This document shows, piece after piece, positions 25,737-33,824 of a stretch of DNA of 52,379 nucleotides (its first letter is position 1; each line of letters opens with the position of its first letter). Origin of the DNA: JBBDRW01 sp040905265 (GTDB lineage: Bacteria > Bacteroidota > Rhodothermia > Balneolales > Balneolaceae); assembly GCA_040905265.1 (NCBI GenBank), contig JBBDRW010000037.1:1-52379 (forward strand), in the 5' to 3' direction. Made by a program: the position numbers and the translations under genes. The notes beneath the pieces were generated by a model, which was not told where the DNA came from, made no database searches, and worked only from the letters and a program-made list of their open reading frames with translations.

Positions 25737-26273
25737 TTACAGTGAACCGTACTGTACTTCCAGCGTGAGGGGTTGTCCGCCACCGGTTTCTGTGTCAAAG
25801 ACACCTGTAAAGTTAATGGCCGGTAGTGTACCGCCAATGCTGAGTGTGGCGTCACCCGATCCGTCAAGTGACAGATCTGCATTATCATCTTCGTTTGCCA
25901 GACTGAGGTCGGTTGTCGTATCCACATGATAGATTTCAGTCGTCAATGTAAAAGGCCCGTCATTTCCTGCATTGTCCAGAATTGCTTCCTGAATAATCGT
26001 GACGATGACGGATTCACTTGCACCTCCGGCTATGGTCACTTCACCAGGAGCTGCTGTGTTTCCAAGGTTTGCAGCTGCAGTTCCGGATCCGGAAGCCGGC
26101 AATGTAGAAATCACGTTTTGCTGAATCGTGCCAAACTCAACATCTTCTGTGGTTGTTACCGTCAGTGCTGTTGCAATTTCGGCTGAGACAGATACATCTG
26201 TTGTCTCTTGTGCAAATGTGTTTGCTGTAGCCAGCAGAAACAGCATGGTTACCAAAAGGCTTATTTTTTTCAT
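25737..26273 (-). CDS. DUF4402-like secreted fibre subunit E
   Basis: A 178-residue protein from the ATG at 26273, with a signal peptide (MKKISLLVTMLFLLATANTF, then AQ). The mature part opens 'TDVSVSAEIATALTVTTTED' and 'VEFGTIQQ' and ends 'GGGQPLTLEVQYGSL'. The early 'FGxI' block and the terminal LEVQY strand fit DUF4402 (spore coat U/CsuA-like) subunits. It has its own upstream element (26371-26392) and its own terminator (25661-25693), which suggests a monocistronic, highly expressed transcript. That would suit a major structural subunit, which is inference. The protein is acidic and rich in Thr, Gly and Ala with no cysteine. Confidence 0.75.
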   Translation of the reverse strand: MKKISLLVTMLFLLATANTFAQETTDVSVSAEIATALTVTTTEDVEFGTIQQNVISTLPASGSGTAAANLGNTAAPGEVTIAGGASESVIVTIIQEAILDNAGNDGPFTLTTEIYHVDTTTDLSLANEDDNADLSLDGSGDATLSIGGTLPAINFTGVFDTETGGGQPLTLEVQYGSL

Positions 26274-26370
26274 GTCTATATGAATCATTGGTTATTTGGA
26301 AAGATTGTATAAATAATTTCTATGCACCTTTTTTAAGAACAATTGAAGTTTACGCACATTCCGGAATACG

Positions 26371-26392
26371 TCCAAGTTAGATTGTTTTAATC
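26371..26392 (-). promoter_or_regulatory. Fibre-locus upstream element, copy 1
   Basis: On the plus strand TCCAAGTTAGA-TTGT-TTTAAT; on the coding strand ATTAAA-N4-TCTAACTTGG. It lies 98 bases before the subunit E start. The TAACTTG part could be a -7 box, with ATTAAA-N4-TC as a specific addition. The same arrangement precedes two other subunit transcription units. Confidence 0.6.
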
Positions 26393-26433
26393 TTTATCTC
26401 TCCAAATCACCTTCTATATCTTTTAGACAGGGA

Positions 26434-29400
26434 TTATCTCTCAATCAGGTGAAGAATCGGAGTACGGCCACCATTGTATTGGATCAGGTCTTCCCGGGCC
26501 TGTAGCAGCTGGTTCCAGTCTGTGAATTCACTGTCGAGCATAAGGTGTTGGCGTTCCTCTTCGTCGACCAGGATATAGGTTTCGTAGTCAAACGTTTCCC
26601 GAATCCTGAGTGCATCCGCCACCGCATCCTCTTCTCTGTCGTAAACATCGACCTGGAGTCGGAACAGATAGCGTTGGTTGTTGATTTGTGCCCGTTCAGC
26701 GGCCTCTTCCTGCTCGATTTCAGCGAGGTATAGCTGGTCGGCGACTCCGATTTCGATCAACTCCTCGATACGTGCCAGTGCCTCTTCACGTTCTGTGAAT
26801 GGGCCGGTCCGAACCCGAAAGAGCTCCCTTTCCGGAACATCCAAAACATATGCATGCAGCTGAAATTTCTCCATCAGGGTGGCGGCATGCCGTTCTGCAG
26901 ATGAAAGATTACTGAAGGCTGCAATCTGAATCTCATATCCGGTGTCTCCATTCGATTGCCACGGGTTGCCGGTTACGAAGGATTCTCCTGTACAACGGCT
27001 TAATACAGCATATTCGTTGATGTGCGGGGACTCTTCAAACTCTTCCGTCCTGCGGATTGCCTGCCCGAATGTACTCAATTGACGGGTGCGAACAGCATAT
27101 CGACTTATTTCGGGATAGTAGCTGACGGTGAACGGAACGCCCGTATAGTCCGCTGCAGACCTGGCCAGTGAATTCGCCCGTTCCTGGGAGGAGAACGATC
27201 CGATTTGTACCTGGTACAGGCAGTGGTCAAGGGCAAGTGATTCTACCGGAATGTCGTGCTGGAGATCCCTCTGCTCTGTTCCGTTTGCAGGTTCAAATGC
27301 GCCGACCGGCTCAGTGTGGATCGTTTCAGGGGTGAATTCCGGTTCACCGTCCGGTGCGATTGTAAAATTCAGTCCGGTTACAAAATCCCCTTCGGGTATT
27401 GCCTGTACGTTGAATTCATGTTTGGCTGGATGGGAGACTCCATTCAGAAAGTCGAGCTGTGAAGGGTCGATATAGAGTTCATAAGTGGAGGGGGGAATCT
27501 CATATTCGTAGAAAGATCCGTCTGAAAAAGTTCGTAACTCCCTCATGAATGGGTCATTTCCCTCCTCGACACCGGTCTCCTGCAGGTAGAGCCGGACTCC
27601 CCCTTGCTCACTGACCTCTTCATTGACACGCCGCTGTACCCGTCCTTCTACCACTCCGGACATATAGAGAGGAATGTCGATTGTTTTGAATTGGTTCGGA
27701 TCGGAGATAAAGGAGAACTGCTCCATTTTCGGCACCAGCATCGGGTTCCGGATAGCTGCTTTGTTTACGACCAGGTTATACTGTCTGTAGGGCTGTAACT
27801 GAGATATATAGGTGATCCCATCCTCCGTATAGATAACGCCGCCCGCCCTCTGGATTCTGACGGCAGATTCATCCAGCAGTGTTTCACCTTCATCAAAGCG
27901 CTCGTTGTCATTCCCATCTACAAACATTCGGACTGCTACAGCAGATCGTCCCACTTGTTGACGATTGCTTGACAGGATACGGTTATTCATAGAGTCAAAA
28001 CCGAAGGATCCTCTTATGCTCTGTGTAATGCTGGCACTTCCGCGCGCACCCCTGGCTGATGAATTGGTCCGGACCCTGTTGAAATCGAAGGAAAAATTCA
28101 GCCGGAAATAGTTGAAGTCACCGCGGAAGTTGTGTCCGGCAGAGAGTTGAAGTCGACCCTGGGAAAGCAAGCTCCGGCTGATCTGGAGTTCCGCGTCCTC
28201 GACTTTCCGGCTGTGTGGAGAGAAGTTGGATTGTGCCCGTAAAAATGCTCCCCGGATGAATCCCGGCAAGGAGGATGATCGGCGGAAATTAAATGTCGTG
28301 GAAGCTGTCACTCTGGAGTTGGGGGTAATGGTCCAGCCGAGCCGGCCTGTTTGATTATCCTGATATCCAAGTCGGAGGTTAAGTGGGCCGAGCCGGGTGT
28401 TCAAATCTATCCGATACCGGGTCAGTTCTGTTGAGATTCTCTGTTCATGATTTACTGACCATCGGAAATAGAGCGGCAGAGACCCGATACGGAACGGTGT
28501 AAAGAGGTTGGCGGTGAGCTGGGACCGATTCTGCGCAGGGTTATATAGTCCGTTGTGATGTGTAAAATGGGTATAGGTAACATTCATACTGGTGGAGGAG
28601 GGGTAAACGACACTCGCATTCACTCTGTAAAATGCATTGCTGGCTCCTTCGAACCGAAACAGGTATTTGGACAGGAGGCGGGTTGAAATCGCTGCTGAGT
28701 AGGTTGGGGCCTTGTCATGGTACGTATCATAATACTCCGCTCCGCCCGAGAGGGAGAGCCAGTTGGTAATCCCCATGGCAACGCGTCCGATCGCCATCTG
28801 CCCCCGTTCTGTACTGCCCAGAATCGGGTTATCCAGACGTCCTGCATTCAAGGTATAATTGAACTCGCCCGGTGGAAGAAAGTGAAACGGAATCTGAATC
28901 CGGGTCGATTGCTCATTCATTACACCGCTGGGGCTATAGGAGCGAAGGTTATATTGGGATGTTCCGTATGTGATCGGGATCTGGAAGTGGTAATTGCCCG
29001 TCTCGTCAGCTCTCTGAAAGTCGATCAGGGTATTGTTCCGGTACAGTTCCACTTCCGAATCGGGTATGGTTGAGCCGCTGAACACATAGTCGTCAAACAT
29101 GTAACGGGGTTCGAGTGGCTCATTTGTGAGTTGAATACCGGTGAACGAGGCAGGACGGAGTCCGTTTGCGGTAGTTTGTCCTGCCACAACCTGTGTGAGG
29201 GCAGAATTGTCCCGGATTCCGTATCTCCAGCGAAGGTTATTCGACCGGAGTGTAACGTTCTCCCTGGACCAGTTTCCGAAGAGATTTCCCTGGAGGTCTC
29301 CCCCGACTACTTCCATCCCGATCCCGGTATTGAAATTGTAGTTGTTTATGTTTTGTGAAAAGTTGCCGGAGAGACTGTAGTCGAGAAACCCGGCCTCCAT

Positions 29401-29970
29401 AAATTTTCGCTCACGATCAAACCGGAGTGGATAGTACTCCCTGTAGAGAGTCTGGTCCCGTTGCAGCTGTTGGTCTCTGGAGCGGGCTCTTTCCTGTTGT
29501 GAGACGATAGGAAGGGTTTTATCCGTCGAAAGACGGAGGGCGAGATTGCTGAAATCGATCTCAAACTCCAGCCCGAACAGTTCATTAAATTGGTGTGGGG
29601 CCAGAAAAAAATCGAGTTCACGGGCCATATAATCTTCGGGAGGCAGCGAGAGCCGTTCTCCTCTGAAATTAACCGACCCTTCATAATAGTTGATCTCATA
29701 ATACCCTTCATTGATAAACTGGCCTGATACCGTTCCGGCTGCCAGATCCGCGTTTGCATCAATCTGCAGTGCGCGGAAGATCTCTGTATGGGGGAGGAGA
29801 AATTCGCCGTCTACATAGTATGCAGTGACGTAGATATTAAAGAGATTTTGATGGCGAAAGGTTAGATAGACCTCCTGTTCTCCTCCGTTTTGTTGTGCCT
29901 GTGCGGCATCAGCAAAAATCAGGGGGATAAAGAGAGAAACTGCGATATATAGTGATTTGTACCGCTTCAC
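26434..29970 (-). CDS. Usher-like outer-membrane protein fused to SPOR domains
   Basis: 1178 residues with a GTG start that overlaps the chaperone 2 stop by four bases. Domains in order: signal peptide 1-26; N-terminal usher-type domain about 30-150 ('EVYLTFRHQNLFNIYV', 'ELDFFLAPHQFNELFGLEFE'); beta-barrel strands about 190-650; a plug-like insert about 285-365 ('YVFSGSTIPDSEVELYRNNT', 'GNYHFQIPITYG'). Next come a calcium-loop-like segment 'MFVDGNDNERFDEGE' (682-696) and an Ig/carboxypeptidase-regulatory-like segment 772-872. The tail has SPOR domains at 917-990 ('CLYQVQIGSFSSQERANSL') and 1010-1085 ('YEIQIAAFSNLSSAERHA') and a degenerate third at 1099-1165. SPOR domains bind denuded peptidoglycan, so the tail would tether the outer-membrane pore to the wall. 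Ordinary ushers are ~800 residues and lack SPOR. Confidence 0.75.
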   Translation of the reverse strand: MKRYKSLYIAVSLFIPLIFADAAQAQQNGGEQEVYLTFRHQNLFNIYVTAYYVDGEFLLPHTEIFRALQIDANADLAAGTVSGQFINEGYYEINYYEGSVNFRGERLSLPPEDYMARELDFFLAPHQFNELFGLEFEIDFSNLALRLSTDKTLPIVSQQERARSRDQQLQRDQTLYREYYPLRFDRERKFMEAGFLDYSLSGNFSQNINNYNFNTGIGMEVVGGDLQGNLFGNWSRENVTLRSNNLRWRYGIRDNSALTQVVAGQTTANGLRPASFTGIQLTNEPLEPRYMFDDYVFSGSTIPDSEVELYRNNTLIDFQRADETGNYHFQIPITYGTSQYNLRSYSPSGVMNEQSTRIQIPFHFLPPGEFNYTLNAGRLDNPILGSTERGQMAIGRVAMGITNWLSLSGGAEYYDTYHDKAPTYSAAISTRLLSKYLFRFEGASNAFYRVNASVVYPSSTSMNVTYTHFTHHNGLYNPAQNRSQLTANLFTPFRIGSLPLYFRWSVNHEQRISTELTRYRIDLNTRLGPLNLRLGYQDNQTGRLGWTITPNSRVTASTTFNFRRSSSLPGFIRGAFLRAQSNFSPHSRKVEDAELQISRSLLSQGRLQLSAGHNFRGDFNYFRLNFSFDFNRVRTNSSARGARGSASITQSIRGSFGFDSMNNRILSSNRQQVGRSAVAVRMFVDGNDNERFDEGETLLDESAVRIQRAGGVIYTEDGITYISQLQPYRQYNLVVNKAAIRNPMLVPKMEQFSFISDPNQFKTIDIPLYMSGVVEGRVQRRVNEEVSEQGGVRLYLQETGVEEGNDPFMRELRTFSDGSFYEYEIPPSTYELYIDPSQLDFLNGVSHPAKHEFNVQAIPEGDFVTGLNFTIAPDGEPEFTPETIHTEPVGAFEPANGTEQRDLQHDIPVESLALDHCLYQVQIGSFSSQERANSLARSAADYTGVPFTVSYYPEISRYAVRTRQLSTFGQAIRRTEEFEESPHINEYAVLSRCTGESFVTGNPWQSNGDTGYEIQIAAFSNLSSAERHAATLMEKFQLHAYVLDVPERELFRVRTGPFTEREEALARIEELIEIGVADQLYLAEIEQEEAAERAQINNQRYLFRLQVDVYDREEDAVADALRIRETFDYETYILVDEEERQHLMLDSEFTDWNQLLQAREDLIQYNGGRTPILHLIER

Positions 29971-30815
29971 TCAACCGTGAAATTTATAACGTGTTGAACC
30001 GGTGTTGCAGGAACCAGATCTGCATTGGCAACATCCCTTCGTTGAGTTCTGAACGTAATGTTGGCTCTGTAGCTGCCCTCCTGGAAATCATCGAGTGGAA
30101 ATTCAAAACGTCTGCGAATGTCATAATAGGCGCTCAGATTATAGATTCGTTCCAGGATTTGGCGTCCATTGGAATCCAAAAATTGTACCAGTGCACTACC
30201 CATGAAGGGAGAGTTCCCCGTCCGGTGCAAGTCAATAAGGAAGATTCCCTGGTCATTTTCCTGGTGAAAACTCTCCTGCAGGATCTCCAGCCCGGTCGAT
30301 ACTGCTCCTTTTTTGAAGAAGACAGGAATAATCTGTTCAAAATTCATGTTGATACGCGCAGAAACAGCATTGTCACTCAATGTCTCGAGGCCCGGACTGA
30401 TTGGGGAAGCGAGAATATTGGCACGTGCCCAGTAGGTGCCGGCCGCTTTATCGGAAAAACCGCGGGCCGCCAGCCGGACCGTTTGCCGCTGTCCAGGTTC
30501 GATAAGAAAACTTCGGGGAAATGCATTGAGATTTTCTGTGAAAGAGGCGGATTGATCCTCCATCGCATAGCTCATGGAGATTCGCCCTTCTTCGTCACTG
30601 ACAGAGTAACCGAACCGGAATTGAATCGTAATCTCCTGCGTTGTGCCGGAACTGTTGGAGACAATAATGTTGGCAAACGGGGAACTTTCACTCATGAATA
30701 CAGCAGTCGGAGCGACACTCACCTGTGCACAGACCCCTTCCACAACGGCCAGCACGAGTAGTGCAGACATCAAAATGGTACATATCTGTTGATAACAGGT
30801 TCGTTTCGGGGTCAT
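29967..30815 (-). CDS. PapD-like periplasmic fimbrial chaperone 2
   Basis: 282 residues with a signal peptide (about 1-30, ending VCAQ). The mature start 'VSVAPTAVFMSESSPFANII' and 'VSNSSGTTQEITIQFRFGYS' parallels chaperone 1. 'FLIEPGQRQTVRLAARGFSD' is the typical block before the G1 strand, and the second domain contains 'IDLHRTGNSPFMGSALVQF'. It is translationally coupled to the usher gene (four-base overlap), so chaperone 2 and the usher form one transcript. A terminator upstream (30954-30987) separates this pair from the four-subunit operon. Confidence 0.75.
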   Translation of the reverse strand: MTPKRTCYQQICTILMSALLVLAVVEGVCAQVSVAPTAVFMSESSPFANIIVSNSSGTTQEITIQFRFGYSVSDEEGRISMSYAMEDQSASFTENLNAFPRSFLIEPGQRQTVRLAARGFSDKAAGTYWARANILASPISPGLETLSDNAVSARINMNFEQIIPVFFKKGAVSTGLEILQESFHQENDQGIFLIDLHRTGNSPFMGSALVQFLDSNGRQILERIYNLSAYYDIRRRFEFPLDDFQEGSYRANITFRTQRRDVANADLVPATPVQHVINFTVE

Positions 30816-30953
30816 TTGTCGGTCTGTTTTATCACTACAAGAGCCTGGTCGAGATGGTTTTTATAATTGGATCCTCCCGAATGATACTGAAACTTGTGAG
30901 TGAAGAAAAAAGTATGTCGGAAAGCTCCTGCTCTCTATAAACGGGTTACCATA

Positions 30954-30987
30954 TGAAAAAAAGCTCCGACAATCTTCCGGAGCTTTA
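30954..30987 (-). terminator. Rho-independent terminator after the four-subunit operon
   Basis: The stem AAGCTCCG (30961-30968) with CGGAGCTT (30978-30985) has a 9-base loop and is followed on the minus strand by about seven T's. It lies some 27 bases after the stop of subunit D. Confidence 0.85.
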
Positions 30988-31013
30988 TCAGTACTTTAGT
31001 TATTCATTGCAGA

Positions 31014-31562
31014 TCAGTTAAAAACGTACTCTACCGTCAGTGTATAAGTGCCCTGATGCTCCCCAATCGTGAGGCTTGAGCCTCCCTCGAGTGTTCCGCC
31101 AACCCATACGGTATAGATGTTATCTGTAAGTGAAAAGGATTCTCCCGTATTTACAGAGGTGCCGCCAAAATCACTTGCATTGGTTCCCATGAAGCCTGAA
31201 AGGAGAGCAACAAAATCAATTTCTGTAACGGATCCCGGCCCGGTCAGTGTTACCGGGGAGTTGTCTGTAATTTCTATGCTTTGGCCGTCCGTTGCATTGA
31301 TCTGGAATTTACCGACCATGACGTCTCCGGCAATAAAACTGGTAGAACCATCGGTTGGGTCAATCAACGGTTCATTTACAGAGATATCGTTTGAAACGAA
31401 TCCAAAATTGATATCTGCCTGCTTTTCCACAACCATCTCATTGATCACAAAAGTGGATACCGTTGCGTCTTCACTGTCTGTATGAAACTGCGCGAAAAGA
31501 TTTGCAGCAGGGGCAAAAGCAAGGCAAACCATCGCCGCACAGAGAATTTTAAGGGTTTTCAT
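31014..31562 (-). CDS. DUF4402-like secreted fibre subunit D
   Basis: 182 residues with a signal peptide (1-24, ending NLFA). The mature part contains 'STFVINEMVVEKQADINFGF', 'MVGKFQINATDGQSIEITDN' and the end 'LTIGEHQGTYTLTVEYVF', a DUF4402-like profile. 'YTVWVGGTL' parallels 'YYIWVGGRV' in subunit A. It is the last gene before terminator 30954-30987. It has its own upstream element at 31622-31643, inside the 99-base gap from subunit C, so it may be both read through from the operon and started independently. Confidence 0.72.
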   Translation of the reverse strand: MKTLKILCAAMVCLAFAPAANLFAQFHTDSEDATVSTFVINEMVVEKQADINFGFVSNDISVNEPLIDPTDGSTSFIAGDVMVGKFQINATDGQSIEITDNSPVTLTGPGSVTEIDFVALLSGFMGTNASDFGGTSVNTGESFSLTDNIYTVWVGGTLEGGSSLTIGEHQGTYTLTVEYVFN

Positions 31563-31621
31563 ATCTATTTTGATTCAAACCTGAATGCTATAGTAGAAAT
31601 ATAGATATGAAATGCTCCGGA

Positions 31622-31643
31622 CCCAAGTTAGAAGAATTTAATG
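31622..31643 (-). promoter_or_regulatory. Fibre-locus upstream element, copy 2
   Basis: On the plus strand CCCAAGTTAGA-AGAA-TTTAAT; on the coding strand ATTAAA-N4-TCTAACTTGGG. It lies 60 bases before the subunit D start, with sequence and spacing identical to copy 1 in the core. Confidence 0.6.
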
Positions 31644-31661
31644 AAAGAGTTCTAACAGAAG

Positions 31662-32177
31662 CTACTCAAACTCAACACTCATCAAAACATCCCCCTGGTA
31701 CATTCCATTCGGTACATTCCCGATATCTATCGAACCGTATACATAGAGATAGGCAGAAGACCACTCCGCATTGGGTTGATTGGGGGGATTCTCAATTACA
31801 ATTTCACGCTCACTATCCAACAAGGGTTCGGAAAGACGGAAATCATTCACCCCGAAATTGACATAGGCGAGTTGCAAGTCGATCGGAATCCGGGCATCCA
31901 GATCTGGGTGTTCAAGGAAATCCGGTGTTTCAAGGGAGACAAGCATACGGGATGTTCGTACAGAAAAGATGGAGAAAACCCCCATATTGGGGTCACCGAG
32001 GTTAATTTGGACAAGTCCTGCATTTGAGATTACCTGGCCGAAATTGAGCGCCTGTTCCACCTGGGTATTGGTTTCCGGCTCTACTTCGATTTCGATGGTG
32101 AGAAACTGCCCAAAACCTCTGGCCGGGCTGAATGCGAATAGAAAGAGTAACAGTATTGTGAACAACCGATCATTCAT
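31662..32177 (-). CDS. Secreted fibre subunit C
   Basis: 171 residues from the ATG at 32177, which overlaps the subunit B stop by eight bases; an earlier in-frame ATG at 32222 would precede the signal peptide with a non-signal stretch. The signal peptide is about 1-24 (MNDRLFTILLLFLFAFSPAR, then GFGQ). The mature part is paralogous to subunit B: 'DARIPIDLQLAYVNFG' against 'TCRIPLTLQAAYSNSG', and 'YLYVYGSIDIGN' against 'YLYGSIEAGN'. It ends 'MYQGDVLMSVEFE'. It is probably a minor or adaptor subunit, which is inference. Confidence 0.65.
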   Translation of the reverse strand: MNDRLFTILLLFLFAFSPARGFGQFLTIEIEVEPETNTQVEQALNFGQVISNAGLVQINLGDPNMGVFSIFSVRTSRMLVSLETPDFLEHPDLDARIPIDLQLAYVNFGVNDFRLSEPLLDSEREIVIENPPNQPNAEWSSAYLYVYGSIDIGNVPNGMYQGDVLMSVEFE

Positions 32178-32775
32178 AGGAGATCGTGATAGTAATATAG
32201 TTGAAATAAGAACCGGCGTCAAGATTCCCGGCTTCGATCGAACCGTAAAGGTAGAGGACCGCAGTCTCCTCTACCAGGGATTGGTCAAAGGCTTCCGTTG
32301 GCGGTGGTGGCGGTGGCCCGGGAGGAGTGAATTGACGGGCCAGAATCGGAAATCGGACAGTCGCATCATTCCCGTTCATGGCAATCTGTGTGGAGTTGCC
32401 GGGGCTGTTATTCAGAAGGCCGGAATTGGAGTAGGCCGCCTGAAGGGTAAGCGGTATTCTGCAAGTGTCTGACGCGCAGTTGGTGTCTCCGTCCAGATAT
32501 AGGTAGTCCGGCCCTTCGATCTGCACGACGGCATCCAGATATTTTACACCTACGATGTCCAGTTCATACGCTTCGGAGATATCGACAGTGTACTGGTAGG
32601 CTCCGTTTCCGGAATTACTTATAACAGGCCCGCCGTTATGAAAAAACTCCATATCTCCGGCGCCGAGATTGAGCTCGATCGTATAGGATCCATACCCGCC
32701 GAATTCAATCTCCTGGCAGTAGAGCTGTTCTGCGGCAACCAGGAGAAAAAGTGTCAAAAGTGTTTTTTGCCACAT
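32170..32775 (-). CDS. Secreted fibre subunit B
   Basis: 201 residues with a signal peptide (MWQKTLLTLFLLVAAEQLYC, then Q). It contains one cysteine pair in 'GDTNCASDTCRIPLTLQ', probably a disulfide, and a proline run in 'FTPPGPPPPPPTEAFD'. The end 'AGSYFNYITITISYE' is the shared terminal strand of the family. Its ATG shares one base with the subunit A stop (TGATG), and its stop overlaps subunit C, so A, B and C are translated as a coupled set. The poly-proline insert is unusual for such a small subunit. Confidence 0.65.
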   Translation of the reverse strand: MWQKTLLTLFLLVAAEQLYCQEIEFGGYGSYTIELNLGAGDMEFFHNGGPVISNSGNGAYQYTVDISEAYELDIVGVKYLDAVVQIEGPDYLYLDGDTNCASDTCRIPLTLQAAYSNSGLLNNSPGNSTQIAMNGNDATVRFPILARQFTPPGPPPPPPTEAFDQSLVEETAVLYLYGSIEAGNLDAGSYFNYITITISYE

Positions 32776-33317
32776 CAGATATACTCGATCTCAAGTGTGA
32801 ACTCGCCCTGGTAGGTTCCAGGAGTTGCGTTCTCCAGATTGACCCGGCCGCCTACCCATATATAATATTGGCCATCGGTATTGAATTCAAGAACCGGCGA
32901 TTCCGTGTCAAACGGTTCGGACGCGTCTTGTTCATCGATCTGGTTACCAGTTACCTGGTACTCAAAAAAGATCATCCCGGTTCCTTCGATATTGACCAGT
33001 TCTCTTGTCGGCAGATAGCTGATCCGGAAACTGGCACCCGGTTGTCCGCTGGCGAGCAGCTTTCCGGTCCGAAAGCTGCTGATCGGATCGATGTCGACGA
33101 TCTGTTGCCCTGGTTCCAGTTCTCGGAGGTTGAACGTCTGTACAGTGATCACTTCAATCTCCGGTGCACTCTCTTCAATTACTGCCGATACACTGACAGT
33201 TACCGTCGGGATTTCATTGTTCTGGCTAAAAACGTTTGTGACATTGCATACTACTACCAGGCTAATGGCGAGGATACACTGTAAGGAGAGACCTATTGCA
33301 TTTTTGAATACGAACAT
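32775..33317 (-). CDS. Secreted fibre subunit A
   Basis: 180 residues from the ATG at 33317 (a TTG- or ATG-led extension to 33347 would add ten unlikely residues). The signal peptide is about 1-31, ending VFSQ. The mature part begins 'NNEIPTVTVSVSAVIEESAP' and includes 'RISYLPTRELVNIEGTG', 'QYYIWVGGRVNLENATPG' and the terminal strand 'TYQGEFTLEIEYI'. It is the first gene of the four-subunit operon, 32 bases after upstream element copy 3, and is followed by subunit B with a one-base overlap. Confidence 0.68.
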   Translation of the reverse strand: MFVFKNAIGLSLQCILAISLVVVCNVTNVFSQNNEIPTVTVSVSAVIEESAPEIEVITVQTFNLRELEPGQQIVDIDPISSFRTGKLLASGQPGASFRISYLPTRELVNIEGTGMIFFEYQVTGNQIDEQDASEPFDTESPVLEFNTDGQYYIWVGGRVNLENATPGTYQGEFTLEIEYI

Positions 33318-33348
33318 GATCTTAAAATTACAGGTTTTTCTGCACAAG

Positions 33349-33369
33349 TCCAGTTAGAGACTTTTAATG
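33349..33369 (-). promoter_or_regulatory. Fibre-locus upstream element, copy 3
   Basis: On the plus strand TCCAGTTAGA-GACT-TTTAAT; on the coding strand ATTAAA-N4-TCTAACTGGA. It lies 32 bases before subunit A. The core hexamers and their four-base spacing match copies 1 and 2; one A of the AAG part is missing. Confidence 0.55.
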
Positions 33370-33824
33370 GTTTCGAATCCGATTACTAACTACCTGGAAT
33401 GAACTTCTTATCAACGGGGTGAACAAATTACTATATATATACAGTTAATACTTGTCAGCTTGATACTCAATAATCTGGTAAAATCGGCCCTGAATCAATA
33501 AGATCGAGATTACGTAAAAAACGGGATTATGATTGATCCGGTCAGAGAGAGGGCTATCGTGCAGCATACCAATGGTAAGGTGCTGTTTATAAATTATTTC
33601 TAACCTAAATCATCATCAGATTCTCTTTATCTTGACTATATAATGGACGATAACAAGAACAGGTGTGCCCATGCAGCCTGACCGTCCATGTTTGTTTCAT
33701 GTTATTACAGAGGTTTTTGAGAAGGTGGACATTGTTGCGAGTGTTATGGTAGTCAAATCAAATATGAGAAACGTACGGTTTCCAATGGCTAGCAACCACG
33801 ACGCTATTTTGAATTGCATTTGAT
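33370..33824. other. Non-coding spacer between the fibre locus and the giant surface protein
   Basis: 455 bases without a credible gene. TATCTTG at 33628-33634 is a candidate -7 box for the plus-strand giant gene about 190 bases downstream. A loose relative of the fibre element (ATAAAT-N4-TCTAAC, 33589-33604, plus orientation) lies just before it and could link control of the two loci. That match is weak (four of six in the first hexamer). Confidence 0.35.
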
